Position numbers and translations under genes: made by a program. From the NCBI GenBank assembly GCA_964655475.1, contig CAZZMO010000005.1:1-64000 (forward strand): a DNA stretch of 64,000 bases. The letters are read 5' to 3'. Of the stretch, positions 52,176-61,874 are shown piece by piece. Positions within the stretch are counted from its first letter, which is position 1, and each line of letters starts with the position of its first letter. The notes under the pieces were generated by a model. The model had not been told where the DNA came from. It made no database searches and was given only the letters and a program-made list of their open reading frames with translations. This DNA comes from VGMA01 sp964655475 (GTDB taxonomy: Bacteria > Chlamydiota > Chlamydiia > Chlamydiales > VGMA01).

Positions 52176-52814
52176 TCAAAAAGATGATTCTTGTAGGGCT
52201 TTAAGGTGGAATGTCCACTTCTCTGCTTTCATAGGGCGAGAGAATGGGGGAATATCTTGTGGAAGCATGCCGATTTCTTTTGGCTCAGAGCTGATCACAA
52301 TGAAGCCCTCTTCATTCGTGACGAAGCCTTCAAAACCCTCAATTTTTTTCATGAGCACATCGACATCTTGTCGAATGTAGGCGATAAAGAGCTCTTCATT
52401 AATGGAGATGGGACAAAAAGTAGTCAAAACAAGTTTTTGCCGCTCCTCATCATACTCAAACCGGGAGTGGATCTCGAGGTCGTCGAAGAAGAATTCTTCA
52501 TTTTCTCCGAGATGAAACCGAATGTGTCCTTGTAGATCTTTTTGTAGATAAAACCGGTCTAGAATTCCTGCTTCGAGGATCGATGAGTCTTTGAGTAGTT
52601 GTTGAAGAAGGATTTCTTTGTGGTGGGTGTTTGACTGGATTTGTTGGAAAAACTGCCCTTGTTTCAAGCTGATTGCTTGCAGCTCCGCATCAATTGCATT
52701 TTGAGCAAGCCAAAAGGCTTCTGGAACATTTGATACCCTTCTTTCTTTGACATAGTATGCCGTGAAGAGAAAGAGGGCGATCAGGAGAGGATATATACAA
52801 TAAGTTTTTTTCAT
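52176..52814 (-). CDS. Unrecognised membrane-anchored protein partnered with a secretin
   Basis: A 212-residue protein with one N-terminal helix (CIYPLLIALFLFTAYYV) and a periplasmic domain. The domain has a helical start (AQNAIDAELQAISLKQGQFF) and a beta-rich remainder with alternating strands such as GHIRFHLGENEEFFFDDLEI and LVLTTFCPISINEELFIAYI. It begins five bases after the secretin-like gene, so they share a transcript. It might be a pilotin-like or inner-membrane partner, or a ligand-sensing domain. No family is recognised with confidence. Confidence 0.6.
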   Translation of the reverse strand: MKKTYCIYPLLIALFLFTAYYVKERRVSNVPEAFWLAQNAIDAELQAISLKQGQFFQQIQSNTHHKEILLQQLLKDSSILEAGILDRFYLQKDLQGHIRFHLGENEEFFFDDLEIHSRFEYDEERQKLVLTTFCPISINEELFIAYIRQDVDVLMKKIEGFEGFVTNEEGFIVISSEPKEIGMLPQDIPPFSRPMKAEKWTFHLKALQESSF

Positions 52815-52819
52815 GTTTC

Positions 52820-54169
52820 TTATTGTAACATTTCATCTCTTTGACCTGAGTAAGCTGTTGATAATTGGTTTGTTAAATTCTGGTAATCATCTACAGAGTT
52901 GATGATATGGGGTTTGACGAAGACAATAATGTTCCGTTTTTCTTCCTCTTTTTCCTCTCTGGAGAAGAGTCTACCAATCATGGGAAGACCACCTAAACAA
53001 GGGACTCCAGATCTATGGATCCGGTGGCGGTTTCTTGTCATGCCACTCAGCACTAAGAAGTGTTGATCAGGGACATGAGCACTTGTAATCATATTGGTTT
53101 TAGTCGTTTGGATCCCTTGAATAGGGGATGGAGCTGCAACTGCATGGGGGATGGCTTCAGTGATCTCTTCAGCGATATCTAACGTGATGATGTTGTTTTC
53201 ACCGAGCATCGGCGTGATATTGAGAGTTACTCCAATATCTCTGTATTCAATATTGGCAGTCGTCTGCTGTCCACTTCCTACCGTTTGGACAACTGCGCCA
53301 GGGAAGGGAATATTATCCCCCACAAAGATCTTCGAGAGTTTATTGTCTTGAGTGATGATCTTTTGGTTGAGAACAATCGACGTATCTCCTTCTAATTGAA
53401 GCAGGGAAACGAGTGATGCCAATGTGAGAAACGATTTCCCCTTATGAAAGATGATATCTCCAATGACACCGAGGTCAAATCCATTTCCAAGAGGGAAGGG
53501 GTTACTCCATTGAAGGCCAAAATCGAGGCTGTTTTTAATGTCTGTTTCGATAACAAGAATTTCGATGAAGACCTGCTTCAATGGGGTGTCGAGATTTTTC
53601 AAAAGGGTGGAAATCTTCCCCATGGACTCTTCTGAGCCAGAAAAGAATAGAGAGTTTGTCGAAGGGATCCACTGGACCGATTGAATCGCATTAATGAAGT
53701 CAAACGAGGTTCCCCCTCCTGTCATCGACTCACTCACAATCTGTTTGAGGGCGAGCTGGATCTCTGATCCCTTGTGGTATTGGAGTTTATAGACAAAAAA
53801 GTGACCCTCTTTGGTAGCGACACTCTCTTCTTTTTTTGCTGCCGCTATAGATTCGGCACTCGGAGCCTTCGGTTCACGAATGACATAATAGTCTTCTGCT
53901 TGTTTGACCACCTCCAAATGGTTTTCTTCTAGGATATGGATCACCGCGCCGAGCACTTTTTTTGCCGAACTTGGCTTATTCGAAACGAAACTGACTTCAA
54001 ATTGCAAGAGCTCTTCTTTAAAAATGAAATTGACTTCTGCAATCCTGCTTGCGAATTTAACCAATTCAAGAGCAGAGACTTTGCTAAAATTAATGACATG
54101 ACCTTCCTCATCGCTCGGTTCAGCGTAGAGGGGTAACAGGCAGAAGATAAAAAGAAGTCTATACCACAT
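52820..54169 (-). CDS. Short secretin (GspD/PilQ-like)
   Basis: A 449-residue outer-membrane secretin with a signal peptide (MWYRLLFIFCLLPLYAEP). One N-terminal domain (VSALELVKFASRIAEVNFIF) precedes the secretin beta-domain: VFIEILVIETDIKNSLDFGL, FVGDNIPFPGAVVQT, YRDIGVTLNITPML and VPCLGGLPMIGRLFSRE are all signature segments. At about 450 residues it is shorter than typical GspD (650 or more), and has fewer N-domains. No ATPase, platform or pilin gene is nearby, so the pathway is not visible. It may be a stand-alone or distantly encoded system component. Confidence 0.8.
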   Translation of the reverse strand: MWYRLLFIFCLLPLYAEPSDEEGHVINFSKVSALELVKFASRIAEVNFIFKEELLQFEVSFVSNKPSSAKKVLGAVIHILEENHLEVVKQAEDYYVIREPKAPSAESIAAAKKEESVATKEGHFFVYKLQYHKGSEIQLALKQIVSESMTGGGTSFDFINAIQSVQWIPSTNSLFFSGSEESMGKISTLLKNLDTPLKQVFIEILVIETDIKNSLDFGLQWSNPFPLGNGFDLGVIGDIIFHKGKSFLTLASLVSLLQLEGDTSIVLNQKIITQDNKLSKIFVGDNIPFPGAVVQTVGSGQQTTANIEYRDIGVTLNITPMLGENNIITLDIAEEITEAIPHAVAAPSPIQGIQTTKTNMITSAHVPDQHFLVLSGMTRNRHRIHRSGVPCLGGLPMIGRLFSREEKEEEKRNIIVFVKPHIINSVDDYQNLTNQLSTAYSGQRDEMLQ

Positions 54170-54300
54170 AAGAGTGAATATGTTAGCAGGGAATGAGTTT
54201 TTTCTGAGGGGTTTTTTATTCGGGAGTGCTACAGAATCAAGGATTTTTGGACCGAAGCCCCGCTGTAGATATGCTGAGAGCGTTTTCTCTTTATGAAAAA

Positions 54301-56211
54301 TTAATCTATTCCAAAGGTCTTTAAATAGAAGGCATATTCTGATTTTAGAGAGGTCATGATCGCATCTTTGGAACGGAAGCCATGCTGCTCATTCGGGAAG
54401 AGAATATAAGAGGTGGGGACTCCCTTCTTTTGGAGAGCTTGATAGACCATCTCTGACTGAGAAGGGGGTACAACTCGATCTTCTCCCCCTTGTAGAAGTA
54501 AAAGTGGAGTATTGATTCGATCGATGTGGTGGATCGGGGAGCGCTCCTTGTAAAGAGGAAGGTCCTCTGGGTATTTACCAATTAGCTTGTCGAGATAGTG
54601 AGCTTCAAATTTATGGGTATCTTTGACCAGAGCCTCTAAATCGCTCACGCCATAGTAACTCACACCCGCTTTGAAAAAATTTTGAAAGGTGAGAGCCGCC
54701 AGTACCGTGTAGCCACCTGCACTACCTCCTACGATTGCTACTTGATCCTGATTGGCTAAGTTCTGTTCCACGAGATACTTGGCTGCATAGATCGCATCTT
54801 CCACATCAGCAATTCCCCAGTTCCCATCTAAGAGTTCTCGATATCTTCGACCATATCCGCTACTGCCTCGATAGTTCACTTCAACGACAGCAAATCCACG
54901 ACTCGTCCAATATTGGTGGGTAAGATCGAGGACCGCTTTTTTATGACCAGTAGGTCCTCCATGACATCTGACGATGAGAGGGGGCGTCTTTTGAGAGGGG
55001 GATGATTGAAAATAGGGGTTAGATGGGGGATAATAGATGGCATGAGCCTCTTCATCCTCTCCCGTTTTATACTTGATGGGGATGGGAATAGAAAAAAACT
55101 TAGGGTCGATCGGTGGGGGATCTGAGGCAAAAACAGTCTCTGTGAGGTTTGTCTCTAAGTCCACATATGAGATATTGAGAAATGTGGTCGGGGAGGCTCC
55201 GATAAAGATCACCCCATGTTTGTAAGCCTTAAGAGACTGGAGAGAGGTAAAGGGGGTATCGATGGTTTCAAGCCGTTTTTTTTCGAGGTCGATCACTCCA
55301 AGGCGGTCAATTGCCTCTTCTGTGTAGATCAAGGCCAGAGCTGTTTTCCCTTTGTAAGAAACAAACGCTGCCCGTTTCATTCCGAGTGACCACATCGGCT
55401 CTGCTATATCTGCATTCATCTGGCAAAGAAGCTTAGTTTCCCCTTTCTCATAGGTATAAAAATTCCAAAAACCTGTTTCGTCAGATACGTAATAAAGAAT
55501 TCCAGCAGGGGAGAAGAGAGGCATAGCAATCGATATATTTTTCCCACCAGCAACTTTTCTTTGGTATTCTAAAAGCCCTTGATCATGAATCTCTGCCATA
55601 TAGAGATCTGTTCCATCCCAAGGCATATTGGGCTGATTCCAAGCAGTCCATGCAATGTGTCTGCCATCAGAGCTCAGCACAGGATCTGCATAAAAATCGT
55701 AGCCAGAAGTAATGATCTGCACCGTTTTCTTCTTCGTATTGATGCAGACTAGAGAGTTTTCGGTATGATCTTTGTTAGAGTGATCTTCCATCACACTATA
55801 GAGGTAGTTTCCATCGGGAGAGAGGGTAAAGCTTGCAAAGCGGCGATTCGGATGGTCAATGATGAGCTCGATAGAGCCCTCTCGGTTGATTCTATAGAGA
55901 TGTTGATCTTTGTAGTGGATGAAGTAGATATCATCGCCATGAACTGCATAAGAGCTTCCACCATATTCGTGAACAGTGGATCGGACATTATATTCAGCAG
56001 GAATGGCATCTTTAATTTTGCCATGCGATTTCGATACAATGACAGATCTCCCTTTCTCTTGAGGGCGCCCCTCAACCCAAAGGACCTCATCACCTCTAAC
56101 TGATAGATCTGATAAACGAACGCTTCCCTGAACGACGACCTCTTCAGTGATGGGCGATTTCCATGAGCCATAAGGGGAGATAGAAATATCATGTATCATA
56201 TCGTTTGACAC
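54301..56211 (-). CDS. Prolyl-oligopeptidase-family (S9) peptidase
   Basis: A 636-residue protein with an N-terminal beta-propeller (TolB/WD-like blades such as FTLSPDGNYLYSVM) and a C-terminal alpha/beta-hydrolase domain. The nucleophile motif is VGGSAGGYTVLAAL near residue 500, the acid lies in GGEDRVVPP near 580 and the base in NEQHGF near 620. It is an acylaminoacyl- or dipeptidyl-peptidase-like serine peptidase acting on short peptides. The GTG start is uncertain; an ATG four codons later is possible. It follows the 736-residue gene by 20 bases. Confidence 0.88.
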   Translation of the reverse strand: MSNDMIHDISISPYGSWKSPITEEVVVQGSVRLSDLSVRGDEVLWVEGRPQEKGRSVIVSKSHGKIKDAIPAEYNVRSTVHEYGGSSYAVHGDDIYFIHYKDQHLYRINREGSIELIIDHPNRRFASFTLSPDGNYLYSVMEDHSNKDHTENSLVCINTKKKTVQIITSGYDFYADPVLSSDGRHIAWTAWNQPNMPWDGTDLYMAEIHDQGLLEYQRKVAGGKNISIAMPLFSPAGILYYVSDETGFWNFYTYEKGETKLLCQMNADIAEPMWSLGMKRAAFVSYKGKTALALIYTEEAIDRLGVIDLEKKRLETIDTPFTSLQSLKAYKHGVIFIGASPTTFLNISYVDLETNLTETVFASDPPPIDPKFFSIPIPIKYKTGEDEEAHAIYYPPSNPYFQSSPSQKTPPLIVRCHGGPTGHKKAVLDLTHQYWTSRGFAVVEVNYRGSSGYGRRYRELLDGNWGIADVEDAIYAAKYLVEQNLANQDQVAIVGGSAGGYTVLAALTFQNFFKAGVSYYGVSDLEALVKDTHKFEAHYLDKLIGKYPEDLPLYKERSPIHHIDRINTPLLLLQGGEDRVVPPSQSEMVYQALQKKGVPTSYILFPNEQHGFRSKDAIMTSLKSEYAFYLKTFGID

Positions 56212-56231
56212 TAACAGATAGGGAAATAAGA

Positions 56232-58442
56232 TTAAACTTTCTTTTTATACTGAGGCGGAAGGGGGTCGAACTTCACTTGTGATTCCAGTGTACTCTTCCA
56301 GATGCGGACATTCTGAATGATTGTTTTCATGAATTCCTCATGACATTTTGGATCGTTGAAGCGGAGAAGATAAGAGAGACAAGATATATCGTATGCATTT
56401 ACAAATGAAGATGTTAAAGATACTGACTCAAGATTCATAGACTCAACACATTGCGAAATAAAGTCTTTGAAAGTGGGGTTGATAGCTCCAAGTACAAGGA
56501 GGAAATAGTCATCGACTACTTGTGTTTTCAAGAAGAAGATATTCTTGTTGTAATCATGCTCCAGTGCTTCGAGAAGCATGAGGAAGTGTTTCTTCAATAT
56601 TGCAGGTGAGAGAAGACTTTGCATGTAGGTTGGGTTTAAGGAGTAGAAGTAGTTCTCCAGGAGGAAGTCCTGATGGATATTGATTTGCAAAAGGAGTTTC
56701 TTCAGGTCGGTCAACACTTCATTTTGCTTCGAGATCATCCCACCATTATAGTCTCTGATATCTCCAAGCATTTTTGTGAGCTCAGAAAAAACGGAGCGTC
56801 TCGCTTCATAGAGATCGAGGGAATAGTCCTTTCTCAAAAAGGCCGTTTTGTCGAGGTGTACTTCAAAGACGTTTGCCTCTTTCGGGTATTTTTTTCTTAA
56901 GAAACCGACCATCTTCACATCGTGGTCGCTAAATTTTACCCCTTGCTTTGTCTTAGAGAAAAGTTTTTGGAGGGATTCATCTTCAGGCTTGAGGAGGCGG
57001 AGCAGAATGACAGTGAAAGAGATCTTCGTCTGCGTCTGCTTGTGGAACGTAATGATGACCTGAGGGATATCGTGGACATACTTCAGCTGATTGCTCAAGA
57101 TCAAGATGTTTCTCATCACCTCTTCTTCATTTCTCGGCATGAAAATCGGGTTAATGACACTCTCGATTCTCCCTTTAATCTCTGTGGGGAGTCGCTTTCT
57201 CAACTCCTGAATCTCTTGAATCGAAAAGTTGCCACTACCTTTTTTTTCCACTTCAAGATAGATCGTTCTCACCTTATTGGCGCCGCGTCGATCAATAATG
57301 CTTGAATCCTTTACTTTGACAGCATTCGGGATGCAACTTTGGATCGCTTTTAGTACGTGCCGCTCTTCAAAAATCTCATTCTCACGGAGGAGATTGATCC
57401 CAATCAATACCCCTAAAATCGGAGTCACTTTCTGATCATCCCTGATTGTTGTCTTTAAGATCTTGATGCTGAGCTGCCTCTGGTGTGGTTGCGATAAGAC
57501 ATAGTTGGTCAATGACTTATGAAACAAGTACTTATAAGAAATAATCCTAGTCAAGTGCTTCAAATCTCTTGCTACTGTGAACTGATCTTTAAACTGGAGG
57601 ATAAAGTATTGAAGGTCGTTATAGATGTCTCTTTCAAATACCTGGGGTCTAAATTCCAATAGAGGTGCAATCTGTTCCTTAATTTGTGTCACTTTCTCTT
57701 CCGCAGAAACCTTGATCAAGAAATGGCGCATCTGGTCGAAAATATTGTGGTCAAACTCTTTAGATGGGCGGTCGAGAAGAGAGGCAATGTTTTCCTGAAT
57801 GATGATCTTTTTCTGATCAATGGTCAGTGGTTTCAACGCAATGACGTTTCTCGCATGCTGCACAGCCAAAATATTCAACTTGATCTCTTTAGAGAGAGAG
57901 GGGAGGCTTGCTTTGACGAGTGTCAGATCATTGGGATTATCGATCCGGATGAATAGCTCATGTAAGAAGTAGCCCCTCTGCGGAAATAATTTAAACCGAA
58001 AAGCCATTGAGAGTACGTTGACGATCGGCAGCTGCTTTCCTGGGATCAGCCAGCGGCTGCAGGTGTCACTTACAAATCTTCCTACCCCATGTGTGTACTC
58101 TGAAGAACAAAGGACCGCGATCGAGATGATGTAAGGGGACTCTTTCGTCGTTTTAGACCAGGTGACGATGGGGACCTGCTCTTCTAGAGCGTCGTAGAAC
58201 TCCTCAATCGTTTTCTTTTCTTGGAATGACTCAATGAACTTTGCCTTCTCGAGAACATCATGAGGAATCAATCTTTTAATAATGAGCTGTAGGGCGCTGA
58301 AATAATGTAAGAAGCTATCCTTGTTTTCATCAGGGCAGGAGAATGGGGCCGTGATTTCCAAAAGATGGGGTAAAAAACCACTATCGAGAGAGATAGACTC
58401 TTCTGGTAAATCCTCGGGGAGTATATCTAGGCTTCTTAACAT
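56232..58442 (-). CDS. Unrecognised 736-residue protein
   Basis: A long cytosolic-looking protein of 736 residues that I do not recognise. It is mostly helical with several Lys/Asp/Phe-rich stretches, without a signal peptide, membrane helix or repeat that I can see. Segments such as KVRTIYLEVEKKGSG followed by FSIQEIQELRKRLPTEIKGR suggest one folded central domain. The C-terminus (QVKFDPLPPQYKKKV) is basic. It probably shares a transcript with the S9 peptidase. A promoter at 58451-58478 lies immediately before the ATG. Length and conservation suggest it is a chlamydial family of unknown role. Confidence 0.7.
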   Translation of the reverse strand: MLRSLDILPEDLPEESISLDSGFLPHLLEITAPFSCPDENKDSFLHYFSALQLIIKRLIPHDVLEKAKFIESFQEKKTIEEFYDALEEQVPIVTWSKTTKESPYIISIAVLCSSEYTHGVGRFVSDTCSRWLIPGKQLPIVNVLSMAFRFKLFPQRGYFLHELFIRIDNPNDLTLVKASLPSLSKEIKLNILAVQHARNVIALKPLTIDQKKIIIQENIASLLDRPSKEFDHNIFDQMRHFLIKVSAEEKVTQIKEQIAPLLEFRPQVFERDIYNDLQYFILQFKDQFTVARDLKHLTRIISYKYLFHKSLTNYVLSQPHQRQLSIKILKTTIRDDQKVTPILGVLIGINLLRENEIFEERHVLKAIQSCIPNAVKVKDSSIIDRRGANKVRTIYLEVEKKGSGNFSIQEIQELRKRLPTEIKGRIESVINPIFMPRNEEEVMRNILILSNQLKYVHDIPQVIITFHKQTQTKISFTVILLRLLKPEDESLQKLFSKTKQGVKFSDHDVKMVGFLRKKYPKEANVFEVHLDKTAFLRKDYSLDLYEARRSVFSELTKMLGDIRDYNGGMISKQNEVLTDLKKLLLQINIHQDFLLENYFYSLNPTYMQSLLSPAILKKHFLMLLEALEHDYNKNIFFLKTQVVDDYFLLVLGAINPTFKDFISQCVESMNLESVSLTSSFVNAYDISCLSYLLRFNDPKCHEEFMKTIIQNVRIWKSTLESQVKFDPLPPQYKKKV

Positions 58443-58450
58443 AAAAAACC

Positions 58451-58478
58451 AGTATAAATGTAATAGAATATTTGTAAA
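58451..58478 (-). promoter_or_regulatory. Putative promoter directly abutting the 736-residue gene
   Basis: On the minus strand TTTACA (58473-58478), a 16-base spacer and TATACT (58451-58456). Only 8 bases separate the -10 box from the ATG and there is no Shine-Dalgarno sequence, so the transcript may be leaderless. Confidence 0.45.
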
Positions 58479-58497
58479 CTGTAAAGATTATGCTACT

Positions 58498-60150
58498 TTA
58501 CGGTTGTCTTGAAGCCCAAAGCCTCGTCTCCTCTGTATAGGAAGGCTCTCTCTCATTCTGGTCGATTTCCACCATATTGAGGAAAAAACTTCCCGTCGAT
58601 TTTACATAAAGATTTTTTATGTAGGGTTTTTTCATATAACAAATATTCCAATGATAGAGGGTTGTTACTGGCATTTGATAAACAAGTACATTCATTGCCT
58701 CATTCAAATATTCATCCCTCAAGTCCTCGTTAGCCTCTTTCTGAGCGAGGTCGATGAGCCTTGAATATTCAGCGTTAGAAAACCCTGGATAGTTCTTCGG
58801 GTTTTCCAAAAAGCGGAAACGCTCTAACAGATTCATCGGGTCTTGATACTGAGCATACCAAATACATTGTCCAATCTGGTAATCACGGTTCACGAGCTTG
58901 CTCATCAATATTTTGTGATCGAGCTTGGTAATCTCCACATCGACGTTGAGCACCTGTTTCCACTGCGCCTGTAGCGTCTGGGCAATCCTTGTGTGGAGGT
59001 TCGAGTTGGTGTAGACGAGTGATAGCGAAGAGGAGAGCTCATTTAGGGAAATCCCGAGCTCTTGAAGCCCCCGTTTCAAAAAGAGTTGGGCATTGTATGT
59101 GTCGTGATCATTGATCATCTGGAGAGAATACCCTTTTCTCAGCGCAGGGGGAAGGAGGATGATGCCACTATCATCGCTCAAGAGAGTAATGTTATCGATG
59201 ATCTCTTTTCTGTTCACCGCTAAAGCAAAAGCCCTTCTGATATTGAGGTTGTTGAAAGGGAATTTCTCCATATTGAAGGTCAATAAAGTAGATGCTGGGC
59301 AAGAGAGAGTGTGGATTTCCTCATTTTTTGTAAATTTTGTGATCGCATCGGTCGGGATTGGGGTGAAGGGGAGTCCAATGATATCGAGTTCATTCATTTG
59401 GTACATGCCGAGCGCCGTCACCTCATCATTGACAAAGCTAAAGCTAATCCCAGGGAGCTTCACATTTTTTGCATCCCAATAATAGGGGTTTTTCTCGAGT
59501 AAAAGCTCTCTTCCTCTAGTCCAACGGACCGGCCTGAAAGCTCCATTGCAGATGAATTTTTCATCGAGCGTTTCTGCCCAAGCAGAGTTTTGCTTTACAA
59601 GGGATTGCTTTACAGGGAAAAGAACACAAAATGAAACGATTTCTAGAAAATAAGGTGTTGGCTCTTCTAAATGGACCACTAAGGTTTTTGGATCGATGAC
59701 CTCAATCCCTACTTCAGAAAGGGGGAGGGCCTTTTTCTTTACGGGCTCTGCATTTTTAATTGGATAGAGGAGGTGAGCATTTGGGCAGGGAAACTCTGGA
59801 GAGAGCATATCAAACCAAGTATCGGCAATATCATAGGCTGTAACAGGTGAGCCATCTGACCAAACTGTTGGTCTGAGAGTAAACTTGTAAGTCTTTTTAT
59901 CTTCTGAGATCTCGATGGTTTCTGCAAGGGCAGGTTCATATTGACCATCTAACGTTTGGCGCGTGAGTCCTTCAAAGATCAAAAAATGGATCGTGGAGGA
60001 TACGAGATCGCCCCCTTTTCTAGGATCAAAAGTGGCGGGGTCTTGTTGTAAATTCAGATTGATGTAGGGGCGGTGAACAAAAGTTTTCTTATGCCTTGAT
60101 TCGCAAGCAAATAGCATGAGAGATAGAATCAGTAGATTTAGATATTTCAT
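58498..60150 (-). CDS. oppA: OppA-type oligopeptide-binding lipoprotein, copy 1
   Basis: A 550-residue SBP family 5 protein. The signal MKYLNLLILSLMLFACESR has a lipobox ending at Cys16. DPATFDPRKGGDLVSSTIHFLIFEGL near 37-62 and TWSD-like VWSDGSPVTAYDIADTW near 97-113 are family signatures. It captures peptides outside the inner membrane. No OppB/C/D/F genes lie in the window, so the permease must be elsewhere or shared. It overlaps the other oppA copy by 4 bases. Confidence 0.93.
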   Translation of the reverse strand: MKYLNLLILSLMLFACESRHKKTFVHRPYINLNLQQDPATFDPRKGGDLVSSTIHFLIFEGLTRQTLDGQYEPALAETIEISEDKKTYKFTLRPTVWSDGSPVTAYDIADTWFDMLSPEFPCPNAHLLYPIKNAEPVKKKALPLSEVGIEVIDPKTLVVHLEEPTPYFLEIVSFCVLFPVKQSLVKQNSAWAETLDEKFICNGAFRPVRWTRGRELLLEKNPYYWDAKNVKLPGISFSFVNDEVTALGMYQMNELDIIGLPFTPIPTDAITKFTKNEEIHTLSCPASTLLTFNMEKFPFNNLNIRRAFALAVNRKEIIDNITLLSDDSGIILLPPALRKGYSLQMINDHDTYNAQLFLKRGLQELGISLNELSSSLSLVYTNSNLHTRIAQTLQAQWKQVLNVDVEITKLDHKILMSKLVNRDYQIGQCIWYAQYQDPMNLLERFRFLENPKNYPGFSNAEYSRLIDLAQKEANEDLRDEYLNEAMNVLVYQMPVTTLYHWNICYMKKPYIKNLYVKSTGSFFLNMVEIDQNEREPSYTEETRLWASRQP

Positions 60151-61766
60151 AGCACCACCTTGGAACAGTTTTTCGGGTCAATCTTCGCAAATTCCCAATG
60201 GATCGATCCTATTGGGGAAATATAACAACCTTGTACACGGGGATGGATGAGGTAATTCACATTCCAATGGTAAAGGCATGTAAAAGGGGTTTCCTCTACT
60301 AAAAGTTCCTCTGCGGCTTCGAGTAAAGAGAACCTTTCTTCTTTTGAAATCGCCTCTTCAGAAGATTCTAAAAGGGCTATGTAGTTGGGATTTTCCCATC
60401 CAGAGTAATTTTTCGAATTCGTCTTGAATTTAAACCTTTCAAAGATATTCATAGGGTCGTTGTACTGAGGGGACCAGGAAAATTCAGCAATTTGAAAGTC
60501 TTTCTTCTTGAGCTTATGGAGGAAATATTGCAGTTCATGTCCTAGAAGATGTACTTTGACTCCAAGCGCTTCTTGTAATTGTTGTTGAACGACTTGCGCG
60601 ATTTTCGTGTAGGCGTCCTCATTATAGTAAGAGAGGACGATTGGAGGGAAATCTTCTATCGAGATCCCAAGTTCTCTAAGACCTAGTTGAAAGTACTCTC
60701 TTGCAAGAGGGATATTCCCATCTTCGAAAAAGGAGGAGTTTCTCCCATTTTTTAGGACGGGAGCGATAACTCCTGTCGCAACGATTTCATGGAGCTGCGT
60801 AAGGTTTTCGACGATTTCCTTCCGCCCTATCGCTAGAGAAATTCCTTTTCTGATGTTTTTATTCGAATAGGGGAACTTGTCGATGTTGAATGTCAGCATG
60901 GTGGTCGCTCCAAGGGGAGAGGAAAGGACTGAGCCTTGCTTCGATAAAACACTGATTGTATCGATTGGAAGAGGTGAGAAGGGGCCTCCGAGAAAGTCAA
61001 TCTCTCCATTTTCAAACATCTTGAGCGAAGTGAGATCTGATCCCACAATATTGATGTGGATGCCCTGAATCTCGACATTTTTTGCATCCCAGTAGAAGGG
61101 GTTCTTCTCGAGGATGATCTGATCCCCATGTAGCCACTTTTTCAAACAAAATGGGCCACTCGATAAGGGCTTAGGCTCTTTTTGCTTTGATGAGGGGTAT
61201 TTAACAGGGAAAAAAGCGCAGAACGAAGTGAGATTGAGAAAGTATGAGGTAGGGTGTTCTAATTCAATCACTAAAGTAGAGCTATCTGGTGTGTAGATGC
61301 CGACTTCACTGAGAGGGACCTTCCCTTCAAAGGCTGCCTGTCCATTTTTGATCACAAAAAAGAGGTGGGCCACAGGCGAGGGGGCCTCATGATTTAAGAT
61401 CTCTTTCCAGCTTCGTTCGAAGTCGTAAGAGGTAATTAAGCTTTGATCAGACCAGTAGGACGGCTTGAGTTGAAATGTGTAGGTCTTCCGATCTTTCGAG
61501 ATGGTCAGAGATTTTGCTAGGGAGAGTTCGTAGGGGCTATTTGGAGTCATTCTTGTGAGCCCCTGAAGCGTCATGAAGTGAAGCGCTGGGGAGAGGGGAT
61601 CGCTCCCTCTTCTTGGGTCGAGAGAGAGAGGATCTCCTCTAAAATTCAGGTAGAGAGTGTTCTCATTTGGATGAAGGCAGGCTGGTCTTTGAGGGGCTCT
61701 CATCTCTAGAAAATAGAGGGTTGCTCCGAAGAGAAGCAGTGCGATTAAAATTTTAAATTTTCCCAT
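60147..61766 (-). CDS. oppA: OppA-type oligopeptide-binding protein, copy 2
   Basis: About 539 residues from the chosen start MGKFKILIALLLFGATLYF; an upstream in-frame ATG at 61850 adds 28 residues of poor signal quality. It is a paralogue of the other copy, with DPLSLDPRRGSDPLSPALHF near residue 45, YWSDQSLITSYDFERSWKEI near 110 and the YNDPMNIFERFKF segment near 430. The N-terminus lacks a clear lipobox (a Cys occurs at residue 30), so it may be periplasmic and anchored by its signal. Tandem OppA copies are common in chlamydiae and are thought to broaden peptide specificity. Confidence 0.9.
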   Translation of the reverse strand: MGKFKILIALLLFGATLYFLEMRAPQRPACLHPNENTLYLNFRGDPLSLDPRRGSDPLSPALHFMTLQGLTRMTPNSPYELSLAKSLTISKDRKTYTFQLKPSYWSDQSLITSYDFERSWKEILNHEAPSPVAHLFFVIKNGQAAFEGKVPLSEVGIYTPDSSTLVIELEHPTSYFLNLTSFCAFFPVKYPSSKQKEPKPLSSGPFCLKKWLHGDQIILEKNPFYWDAKNVEIQGIHINIVGSDLTSLKMFENGEIDFLGGPFSPLPIDTISVLSKQGSVLSSPLGATTMLTFNIDKFPYSNKNIRKGISLAIGRKEIVENLTQLHEIVATGVIAPVLKNGRNSSFFEDGNIPLAREYFQLGLRELGISIEDFPPIVLSYYNEDAYTKIAQVVQQQLQEALGVKVHLLGHELQYFLHKLKKKDFQIAEFSWSPQYNDPMNIFERFKFKTNSKNYSGWENPNYIALLESSEEAISKEERFSLLEAAEELLVEETPFTCLYHWNVNYLIHPRVQGCYISPIGSIHWEFAKIDPKNCSKVVL

Positions 61767-61815
61767 GACGTCACATTGTATCATTAAGAAATGAACAAAA
61801 TCTACGAAAATCTTG

Positions 61816-61845
61816 TTTACAAAATAAGCTGTTTGGAAGTATACC
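61816..61845 (+). promoter_or_regulatory. Putative promoter of the second DHA2 transporter
   Basis: TTTACA (61816-61821), an 18-base spacer and TATACC (61840-61845), with a leader of about 23 bases. Called by eye. Confidence 0.4.
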
Positions 61846-61874
61846 TTCAAAGGGAAATTTTTAAGATTGTGTGA

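Noticed and set aside
54229..54268. Inverted repeat CTACAG / CTGTAG upstream of the secretin gene as a regulatory hairpin.
   Set aside because: Six base pairs with a loop of about 28 bases is expected by chance and no T tract follows.
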